NCBI GenBank assembly: GCA_036011305.1
Contig: DASCNA010000199.1
Location: forward strand, 1 to 28,200
DNA: 28,200 nucleotides
Direction of reading: 5' to 3'
DNA from: DASCNA01 sp036011305
GTDB taxonomy: Bacteria; Verrucomicrobiota; Lentisphaeria; Victivallales; GWF2-38-69
A program made the position numbers and the translations under genes. Of the stretch, positions 1 through 7,505 are shown in pieces; the stretch's first letter is position 1; every line of letters starts with the position of its first letter. Below the pieces are notes generated by a model. The model worked only from the letters and a program-made list of their open reading frames with translations. It made no database searches and was not told where the DNA came from.

Positions 1-201
1 GCTAAATTTGTTTACATTAAAAGTAGTCATTGTTGCTACAGGAGCAACCGTCATCATAAGTGCCGTGCAAGGCTTATGTGTATACACCCAAAATAAAACG
101 CCTATAATTGCAGGAGTGACTATCTCCAGAGAATAAACAAGGTTCTCATAAGTAGGATCCCATAATTTAAACGGATTCAGTTTCCTTTTTCTATTGCTCA
201 C
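1..201 (-). CDS. Partial hypothetical membrane protein (C-terminus beyond the window)
   Basis: An uninterrupted frame of 67 codons runs from a GTG at 201 off the left edge. A TAA lies four codons upstream in the same frame, so GTG is the first usable start. The ribosome site is poor (AAGG about 15 bases upstream). The N-terminus is basic (begins MSNRKRKLNPF). After about 25 residues a hydrophobic stretch begins (PAIIGVLFWVY) and a second, Met/Ala/Val-rich one follows (ALMMTVAPVATM), so this is probably an integral membrane protein. It lies 83 bases downstream of the SDR gene on the same strand and could be cotranscribed with it. I do not recognise the family. The real start could differ, and only about the first two membrane segments are visible. 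Confidence 0.45.
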   Translation of the reverse strand, partial: MSNRKRKLNPFKLWDPTYENLVYSLEIVTPAIIGVLFWVYTHKPCTALMMTVAPVATMTTFNVNKFS

Positions 202-284
202 AGATATTATTTACAACCTTATTATAAATGAAAATAAATTCCATAGTTTTATGCTCATATGCTATTGTGTATTTAGTGAAAAAG

Positions 285-1016
285 TTACTCATTTTCTCCC
301 ATAAAAATCTTAGTATTAGTTGGAGCTATTAATATATCTTTAATGCAGATATGCTGTGGTAGTGAATATATCCAATAAACGATTTCAGCAAATTCTTCAG
401 CATCAACCATTACTTTTCTTTCTTTAAGTCCATCGAATGATTTTGCACGAAGATTACTAATAATTGGAGTATCAACAAGCGATGGAGCAATACTGCATAT
501 TCTAACATTTTTACCCGAAGATTCGATAGCCAATGATTCTGTAAGGCTTTTTATTGCAGCTTTAGTTGCACCATATGTTGCAGCACATGGACTGGGGTGC
601 CTATCATGGCTGCTGGTAATATTTAATATCGTACCCTTTCCTCTCTTCTGCATTTTAGATAAAACAGCTTCAATACCGTTTATGCACCCTAAAATATTCG
701 TGTCGATGAGTTCTTTATTCGAGTGGGATAAATTGTCATCTGTAAATTCTCCAAAATTCATAATTCCTGCATTATTGATAAGACAGTCTACAGGACCATA
801 TTTTTCTTCTCCATTATCAATAGCTTCTATAAATTCTTTTGTTTTTCTAACATCTAGAGATAAGCATATAGCATTAGGTAAATTCAAATCTAGAATAAGT
901 TGCACTCTTCTTGCTAATAATAGAAGGTTATAACCTTTAGAGCTGAAATGTACTGCTAAAGCCTTACCTATTCCTGAACTTGCACCGGTTATGACAACTA
1001 ACTCTTTTTTTTCCAT
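285..1016 (-). CDS. Short-chain dehydrogenase/reductase (classical SDR)
   Basis: A 243-residue NAD(P)-dependent oxidoreductase of the classical SDR family, which acts on alcohol or carbonyl groups in the cytoplasm. The Rossmann glycine motif TGASSGIG is at residues 10-17, NNAG at 81-84, the catalytic Ser in the NITSS segment near 135, and the Tyr/Lys pair in YGATK at 148 and 152. Length is normal for the family. The ATG at 1016 is preceded by AAGGGA at a suitable distance. An Arg-Arg pair after the second beta strand (LLLLARR) hints at NADP(H) preference; this is inference. The substrate cannot be read from the sequence. It is transcribed away from the chitinase gene, and no pathway partner lies beside it. 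Confidence 0.88.
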   Translation of the reverse strand: MEKKELVVITGASSGIGKALAVHFSSKGYNLLLLARRVQLILDLNLPNAICLSLDVRKTKEFIEAIDNGEEKYGPVDCLINNAGIMNFGEFTDDNLSHSNKELIDTNILGCINGIEAVLSKMQKRGKGTILNITSSHDRHPSPCAATYGATKAAIKSLTESLAIESSGKNVRICSIAPSLVDTPIISNLRAKSFDGLKERKVMVDAEEFAEIVYWIYSLPQHICIKDILIAPTNTKIFMGENE

Positions 1017-1421
1017 TCTGCATCCCTTTCTATTCTTACTATTTAATTATATATAATTTATTAATAAAACATTAAGTATTAGGTGAGAATATACAGAAAC
1101 AATTTCTATCTTTTATTTCTCTAAATACCAAATTCACTTAACCAAAGCAAACTTATTCCTCTAATTGCTACAAAATATAATTAAAAAATTACATTTAATG
1201 TAGTATTGCAAGGCATATAAACTGCTTCACTTGTGAGTGTTGTTAAAAATAATTAAATTGTAAAGTGGAAGAATATTAAGATAAAAAAGTAAAAACTATT
1301 TACTATGGAGAAAATAGCTATGTTTTATTTTTATTCGTTTACTTAGGTGATTTTTATATAACTTGACCCAAAAATTAAATTGTTACTTTTTATGCAACAA
1401 AAAAATATAGGAAATAAAGTT
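1017..1421. other. Divergent intergenic region between SDR and chitinase genes
   Basis: AT-rich stretch with no supported gene. It must carry the divergent promoters of the SDR gene (leftward) and the chitinase gene (rightward). A 13-base palindrome (TACATTTAATGTA, 1190-1202) is the only regular structure I see and could be an operator. TTGACC at 1363-1368 resembles a -35 box, but no convincing -10 follows at the usual distance. Confidence 0.4.
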
Positions 1422-4400
1422 ATGTATAAAATATTAAGAGATTCATTTAAGATATCGATGTTTCTTCTGACATTGATAACTGGATTTGTTATCAGTATCA
1501 ACTGTATTGCTGCAGAAGAAACATTTAAGTTTAAAGTCGATAATGATTGGGGTTCCGGCTTTACCGGTAAGTTTACAGTAAAAAATACAACAGCATCAAC
1601 TTTAAAAAACTGGCAGGTAAAATTTGACCTTCCATATGATATTACAGACATATGGAGTGCACAGAAAATTTCTAAAGTAAATAATACATATACAGTAGGC
1701 CATCCCCCTTGGAAACCTGATCTTTCCCCCGGAGAGTCATATTCTTTCGGCTTTAACGCAACTCCAGGTAATGTAAATGTCCATCCTACAAATGTTTTAC
1801 TAAGCGGTGAAGGAGGTAATTCTCCTAATTCTCCACCAATAGCAAATAATGATACAATAATAACAAATGAGAACACACCTAAATCAGCACTGGTACTTAA
1901 TAATGATACTGATCAGGATAATGATCTACTTACTATAACCGCTACTACCTCACCACAATATGGAACTGCTGAAATATCTTCGAACAGTGTTTTATACACG
2001 CCTAATACAGGATTTAAAGGGACAGATTTATTCTCGTATTCTGTAACTGACGGAAAAGGCGGAACAGATTCAGCAGAAGTAACTGTATTTGTAAACAGTC
2101 AGCAGCAGGAAACATTTACCATAACAGCCAGCGCAATAGGAGGCAGTATTTCAGACTATCCGGAATTTACACAGCCTATGGCCGGCGATACTTTATATAT
2201 GAAAGGAGACAAAGTTACCTACAAAGGCAGTTCATATGAATCACTTATAAATAACAATTCATGGTCTCCTACAAACTATCCTGCAGGCTGGAAAACAATT
2301 CAAGATGGCGGCAGCGGTAAGTCAGTAGGTTCAATTACACCTGGTGGAACTATAATTGTAACTAAAGGTCAGAGTCAGACATTTACATTTACACCTGAAA
2401 CAGATAATACTGTTAAAGATGTAGCTGTAGATGGAAATTCTATCGGCAAGCCTTTATTTTATACATTTGATAATGTAAATGCCGACCATTCCATAACTGT
2501 TGAGTTTGAACGTTCAGGAATAGAGCCACCATCACCTCCTGTAGCAAATGCTGACAACGTTTATACTACGGCAAATACTGCAGTAGAGATAACTCCGTTA
2601 GCTAACGACACTGATAAAAACAGTAATTCATTAATTATTGCTTCTACAACACCTCCAGCTAACGGTACTTTGGTTATTAACGGGAAAAATATTACTTATA
2701 CACCGAAAAATAATTTTTCAGGAAGCGATACCTTCAACTATACAATACAGAACAGTGAAGGCTTAACTGCGACTGCTCTTATTACTGTATTTGTCAGAAA
2801 TCCATCTGATCTGAATAAGAAAATAGTCGGTTACTGGCAGAACTGGACTGAAGAAAATCCTGCAGACTATATACAGTTCAGAGATATATCTCCTAAATAC
2901 AATATAATTAATATAGCATTTGCCAAACCTAAATCAGATACTGATTCAACAATTGAGTTCAAACTTGATACTTATGCAGGAACATCTGAAGCTGAATTCA
3001 AATCACTGATAAAACAATACCAGGCTGAAGGCAGAAAAGTCCTTATTTCACTGGGTGGACAGAAATCTCCGGCACTACAGTTAAATACTGAAAATGATAA
3101 AATTAAATTTGTAAACTCCTTAATTAATATCATAGATGAATACGCTTTTAACGGAGTTGATATAGATCTTGAAAACAGTTCAGTAAAACTTAATTCAGGA
3201 GATAAAGATTTTAAAAACCCGACTACACCATCAATGATTAATCTCATTGCAGCGATAAAACAGCTCAAAGCACATTACGGCAATAACTTCATACTGACAA
3301 CGGCACCTGAGACAGCTTACGTACAGGGCGGAATCAGCGGTTATGACGGTTTCTGGGGAGCATATCTGCCTTTACTGTATGGACTGAGAAATGATATTGA
3401 CATGATAAATGTACAGTACTATAATTCCGGCACAATATTTGGAACAGATGGTAAGCTGTACTATGAAGGCACACCGGATTTTGTTGTGGCTCTTACGGAA
3501 GCATTGCTCACAGGCTTTGAAGTCAATAGAAATCCAAATAATATCTTTCCGGCATTCAGACCGGATCAGGTTGGAGTGGGAATTCTGACTTCAGAACGTG
3601 AGGGTACAGGCGATATGTACTCTGAAGCTATAAACAAAGCTTTAAACTACCTGACAAAAGGAATACCTTTCGGTGGTAAATATGTACTTGACAATCCAGA
3701 CGGATACCTTGATTTAGCCGGTATAATGGGCTGGTCTATGACTGTAGATAAAAGAGATCATGACAACGAATTTATAGATAATGCATATAATTATTTTTAC
3801 GGCAGTGATCCTATACCAAACAGAGTGCCTGCCACTACAGATGATAATGCTGAAACATTAATTGATACGCCGGTAACAATTAATGTTCTTGATAATGACA
3901 CAGACGCTGATAACGATACGCTTACTATAGCTTCTGTTGAAACACCTCAGAACGGCAGTACTGCTCATAACACAGACTCAATTACATATACTCCGGACAA
4001 AGGTTTCACAGGTACAGATACTTTTAATTATACTGTCATCGACGGCAATGGAGGTTCTGCATCTGCACTGGTTACTGTCACTGTAAATACACAACAAGCT
4101 CTTCAGCATACAATAACAGCCTCTGTTGCTGATACAGTCGGAAACAGTTATCCTGAATTTGTACAGCCTATGGCCGGTGGTTCATTGTATATGAAAGACG
4201 ATAGAGTCACCTTTAACGACAGTTCATATGAATCACTGATCGATAATAACTCATGGTCACCTGCGAATTACCCAGGCGGTTGGAAAACTATAGCAGACGG
4301 CGGCAGTAATGCAGGCGGAACTATAACTCCGGACGGCATCTCTAAAGTTAATGAAGGTGAAAGTCAGACTTTTACAATATTACCTGATTCAGACAGTGTA

Positions 4401-7364
4401 ATAAAAGATGTGAAAGTAGATAGTATTTCTGTAGGTAAAGTCTCTACATATACATTCAGCGATATCAATACTGATCATACAATAAGTGCTGAATTTGAGT
4501 CAACTTCTTCACCTATACCAAATAATCCACCTACAATTACTTTTGCAGCTCCTAAAAACAATAAAACTATAACACAGTCTGCGCTATCACCTATCGCTAT
4601 CACCATAAACGCACAGGATAGCGACGGCACAGTGAAAAGCGTTGTGATTAAAGTTGACAATCAGACCTTTAACAACTCAACCGCTTCATGGACACCGTCA
4701 TCATTCGGTTATCATGTAATTAATGTAACAGTGACTGATAATGATGGTGCAGCTTCAACAGTTCAAATGTCTGTAAGAATTGTTCAGGATAATCTTAACC
4801 CGGATCCTGACCCCGAACCTAATCCAACAATTGGAGAAAAACAGGTAATAGGTTATTTCACTCAATGGGAAGGCTGGTACAAAGCAGCAGAAGGATATCC
4901 GGAAGAAGGAACAGCCAATCAGCTCAATATCGATTACAGCAAATTTACAATGCTGAACTATTCGTTCTTTGGTGTAGCTGTAGACGGTTCTCTTCACAGC
5001 GGTGACTATAGAAATAAAAAAATATGGAAACCGGGCATAGTTCAGGAACCGAATAATCTTCTGCACTCAGGACGTTATGACAGCTGGTACTTCTGGTACC
5101 TTTTTGGAGAGCTCGATTTTAAATCAACTCTTAGCAATAAAATGATTGAAGAAGGTTACATAATCCAAGACAGCAACTGGTCCAACACAAAAACAGGTTT
5201 AAAAGGCACACTTCCAATTCCTGTATCTAAAGAAGGTGGAGCTCCCGGATTGATTAAGCTATGTAAAGAAAACAGTGTAAAACTCATGGCTTCGATCGGT
5301 GGATGGAGTATGTGTAAGCATTTCCCTGAAATGGCTGCAGATCCTATTAAAAAAACTAAATTTCTTGAAGGTGTCAAGTATCTGATGAATATTGGGTTTG
5401 ACGGTATTGATATCGATTGGGAATATCCAGGTTCTGAAGGAATGAATATTGAGAGCTTTTCCGATGCAGATTATGCAAATTTTACAGCACTGATGCGGGA
5501 TATCAGAGCAGTAATAGGACAGGACAAACTCTTAACGGCTGCTTTCAGCTGTGATCCTGCAAAACTGGAAAAACTTGAATGGTCTCAATTAGATATGACT
5601 ATGGATTATTATAATATGATGACGTATGACATGAACGGAGGATGGTCTGATGTAGCAGGACATAATTCCCTGCTATACAGCCCGAATGGAAGCTTCTCTT
5701 GGGATAAGACATATAGGTACTTAATAGGAGAAAAAGGAATTTCCCCTGAAAAAGTTAATATGGGAATAGCCTTCTACGGAAGAGGAGTAGTAACTGACGG
5801 CCCGGCTTCACTGGGAGCTCCGACTAAAAAGAAAGACCTGGTTGTTAATCCTGACGGCCCGGTATACAGAGCAAGTGATATTGATACTTGGGGCGATAAG
5901 TATATTGAACAACCTAATTATTTCTTTATAAAACAGGAAACAGCAAACTGGACACACCTTTGGGATGATGATGCAAAAGTTCCTTATTCTGTTAACGGAT
6001 CATCATTCATCAGCTATGATAATGAAAAATCAGTAAAATATAAAGCTGACTATATTAACGATAATCAACTTGGTGGTGTAATAATATGGCATGTTACAGG
6101 AGACTGGGAAGTTGGTTCTGTAACTGCAACTTATGGAGGCAAACTGAAAAAAGCTCAGGTAACAACACCATTGCTTGATGTTATATATAAAACATTTACT
6201 TCAAACAGTGATGATCCTGAACCTGTAACAGCAAATTATGCTTTCCCTCAGCATGTGAACTATCCATTACCTCACATACTACCTAACAACTACACTCAGG
6301 ATATTCTGGATAATGATGTGAAAAGTTTTTATGACTACTGGAAACAGAATTATGTAATTTCTGCAGGTATAGACTTAAACGGAGAGAATTTGTATAGAGT
6401 CAACTATCAGGGTGATACTGTTTCTGAAGGTCAGGGATACGGCATGATCATCACTGCTATTATGGCAGGCTATGATCCTGAAGCAAAAGAAATTTTCGAT
6501 GGTTTATTCCGTTATGCTAAAGCCCATCCTAGTAATATTAACAGTAATTTTATGGATTGGAGCCTAACAAGTCCTTTGGGTGACAGCAGTGCATTCGATG
6601 GTGATGCTGATATAGCCTATGCTTTACTTATTGCAGATAAGCAGTGGGTCAGCGTTTCAGGTTTCAACTATAAATCTGAAGCTCAGAAAATTATTATTGC
6701 ATTAAGAAATAATCTTTTTTCTGACATGACAAGTCTCCCTCTTCTTGGTGACTGGGTAAATAAAAATGATCCCCATTATGGTAGTTTATCGCGCACCTCT
6801 GACTTTATGCCTGCCAACTTTAAAGCATATGGCAGCATTGAAAACAGTGATACATGGAATGCAATAACTGCCGACTGCATATCAAAACTTCAGTATTTAC
6901 AGAATAACTTCAGTTCTGATACAGGACTTGTTCCAGATTTTATTAAAAACGGAATGCCTGTAGAAGGTAAAGTACTTGAAGATGAGAATGACGGTAATTA
7001 TGACTATAATGCATGCCGGGTTCCACTGAGGATCGGTGTTTATGCTTTGCTCAACAATGATGTTTCATCAAAAGCCATTGTAGAAAAAATATCTAAATGG
7101 GCAGAAACAAAAACTTCAGGAAATCCGGCTGATTTTAAAGCAGGTTACACCCTTGACGGAAATCAGATAGTAAATTACTCAGCAACATCATTTACCTCGC
7201 CAATGGGTGTCGCCGCAATGTGTTCAGGACAGCAGGCATGGTTAAATAAAATCTATGAGATTGCCAGACGCAGCAAAACAAATTATTACTATGAGGATAC
7301 GTTGAATATGATATCTTTGTTAATTATGACAGGAAATTTCTGGGATTCGAGTATTGTTCAATAA
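1422..7364 (+). CDS. Secreted multimodular chitinase: CBM2, two GH18 domains and a C-terminal GH8 domain
   Basis: A 1980-residue secreted polysaccharide-degrading enzyme. ATG 1422 is chosen because AGGA precedes it by 9 bases and a clean signal peptide follows (cleavage after Ala31, before EETF); ATG 1392 and TTG 1380 are upstream alternatives. Domains in order: CBM2 (about 32-132); cadherin-like repeat (137-225); CBM5/12-like module (232-296); small beta repeat of InlB type (297-365); second cadherin-like repeat (368-458); GH18 (466-795, motif NGVDIDLE with Glu584); third cadherin-like repeat (797-890); second CBM5/12-like module (897-962) and beta repeat (962-1027); Ig-like domain (1031-1123); DPDPEPNP linker; second GH18 (1140-1597, DGIDIDWE with Glu1334, then MTYDMNGGW); GH8 (about 1610-1980, Glu1669 in TVSEGQGYGM, Asp1726/1728/1730 in FDGDADIAYALL). 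GH18 cleaves chitin; GH8 contains chitosanases and endoglucanases. In this setting I infer chitin plus chitosan attack. No sorting signal is seen. A GH64-like gene follows. Confidence 0.93.
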   Translation: MYKILRDSFKISMFLLTLITGFVISINCIAAEETFKFKVDNDWGSGFTGKFTVKNTTASTLKNWQVKFDLPYDITDIWSAQKISKVNNTYTVGHPPWKPDLSPGESYSFGFNATPGNVNVHPTNVLLSGEGGNSPNSPPIANNDTIITNENTPKSALVLNNDTDQDNDLLTITATTSPQYGTAEISSNSVLYTPNTGFKGTDLFSYSVTDGKGGTDSAEVTVFVNSQQQETFTITASAIGGSISDYPEFTQPMAGDTLYMKGDKVTYKGSSYESLINNNSWSPTNYPAGWKTIQDGGSGKSVGSITPGGTIIVTKGQSQTFTFTPETDNTVKDVAVDGNSIGKPLFYTFDNVNADHSITVEFERSGIEPPSPPVANADNVYTTANTAVEITPLANDTDKNSNSLIIASTTPPANGTLVINGKNITYTPKNNFSGSDTFNYTIQNSEGLTATALITVFVRNPSDLNKKIVGYWQNWTEENPADYIQFRDISPKYNIINIAFAKPKSDTDSTIEFKLDTYAGTSEAEFKSLIKQYQAEGRKVLISLGGQKSPALQLNTENDKIKFVNSLINIIDEYAFNGVDIDLENSSVKLNSGDKDFKNPTTPSMINLIAAIKQLKAHYGNNFILTTAPETAYVQGGISGYDGFWGAYLPLLYGLRNDIDMINVQYYNSGTIFGTDGKLYYEGTPDFVVALTEALLTGFEVNRNPNNIFPAFRPDQVGVGILTSEREGTGDMYSEAINKALNYLTKGIPFGGKYVLDNPDGYLDLAGIMGWSMTVDKRDHDNEFIDNAYNYFYGSDPIPNRVPATTDDNAETLIDTPVTINVLDNDTDADNDTLTIASVETPQNGSTAHNTDSITYTPDKGFTGTDTFNYTVIDGNGGSASALVTVTVNTQQALQHTITASVADTVGNSYPEFVQPMAGGSLYMKDDRVTFNDSSYESLIDNNSWSPANYPGGWKTIADGGSNAGGTITPDGISKVNEGESQTFTILPDSDSVIKDVKVDSISVGKVSTYTFSDINTDHTISAEFESTSSPIPNNPPTITFAAPKNNKTITQSALSPIAITINAQDSDGTVKSVVIKVDNQTFNNSTASWTPSSFGYHVINVTVTDNDGAASTVQMSVRIVQDNLNPDPDPEPNPTIGEKQVIGYFTQWEGWYKAAEGYPEEGTANQLNIDYSKFTMLNYSFFGVAVDGSLHSGDYRNKKIWKPGIVQEPNNLLHSGRYDSWYFWYLFGELDFKSTLSNKMIEEGYIIQDSNWSNTKTGLKGTLPIPVSKEGGAPGLIKLCKENSVKLMASIGGWSMCKHFPEMAADPIKKTKFLEGVKYLMNIGFDGIDIDWEYPGSEGMNIESFSDADYANFTALMRDIRAVIGQDKLLTAAFSCDPAKLEKLEWSQLDMTMDYYNMMTYDMNGGWSDVAGHNSLLYSPNGSFSWDKTYRYLIGEKGISPEKVNMGIAFYGRGVVTDGPASLGAPTKKKDLVVNPDGPVYRASDIDTWGDKYIEQPNYFFIKQETANWTHLWDDDAKVPYSVNGSSFISYDNEKSVKYKADYINDNQLGGVIIWHVTGDWEVGSVTATYGGKLKKAQVTTPLLDVIYKTFTSNSDDPEPVTANYAFPQHVNYPLPHILPNNYTQDILDNDVKSFYDYWKQNYVISAGIDLNGENLYRVNYQGDTVSEGQGYGMIITAIMAGYDPEAKEIFDGLFRYAKAHPSNINSNFMDWSLTSPLGDSSAFDGDADIAYALLIADKQWVSVSGFNYKSEAQKIIIALRNNLFSDMTSLPLLGDWVNKNDPHYGSLSRTSDFMPANFKAYGSIENSDTWNAITADCISKLQYLQNNFSSDTGLVPDFIKNGMPVEGKVLEDENDGNYDYNACRVPLRIGVYALLNNDVSSKAIVEKISKWAETKTSGNPADFKAGYTLDGNQIVNYSATSFTSPMGVAAMCSGQQAWLNKIYEIARRSKTNYYYEDTLNMISLLIMTGNFWDSSIVQ
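2118..2507 (+). repeat. Internal repeat copy 1: CBM5/12-like module plus beta repeat
   Basis: Codes for a chitin-binding-like module (from YPEF to GWKTI, with YESLINNNSWSP between) followed by a Gly/Thr-rich beta repeat ending in SITVEF. It is matched by copy 2 in the same protein. The pair looks like an internal duplication of a binding unit, one copy ahead of each GH18 domain. Confidence 0.75.
4108..4497 (+). repeat. Internal repeat copy 2: CBM5/12-like module plus beta repeat
   Basis: Same order as copy 1: YPEF, then YESLIDNNSWSP, GWKTI, and a beta repeat ending in TISAEF. Differences such as GDTLYMKGDKVTY against GGSLYMKDDRVTF are mostly conservative, so both copies appear to be kept functional. 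Confidence 0.75.
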
Positions 7365-7386
7365 TTTTTAATAATCAAATATAACA

Positions 7387-7433
7387 AGTGCAGTAATAGG
7401 TAAGTTGATAAACAATTAGTCTATTGCTGTACT
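7387..7433. repeat. Long hairpin between the chitinase and GH64-like genes
   Basis: AGTGCAGTAATAG (7387-7399) pairs along 13 positions with CTATTGCTGTACT (7421-7433), allowing two G-U pairs, around a 21-base loop. It starts 22 bases after the chitinase stop. No T-run follows, so it is not a classic terminator. It might protect the upstream mRNA end or reduce read-through. Confidence 0.45.
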
Positions 7434-7505
7434 AGCTAGAATATATTAGAATATACATAGTACTATATATGGGTATTTTTTTACTATTAATATAAGGAGA
7501 CTATG

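Noticed and set aside
1343..1876. Long antisense open frame over the start of the chitinase gene
   Set aside because: It lies opposite the signal peptide and CBM2 coding region, has no family resemblance, and is explained by codon bias of the real gene.
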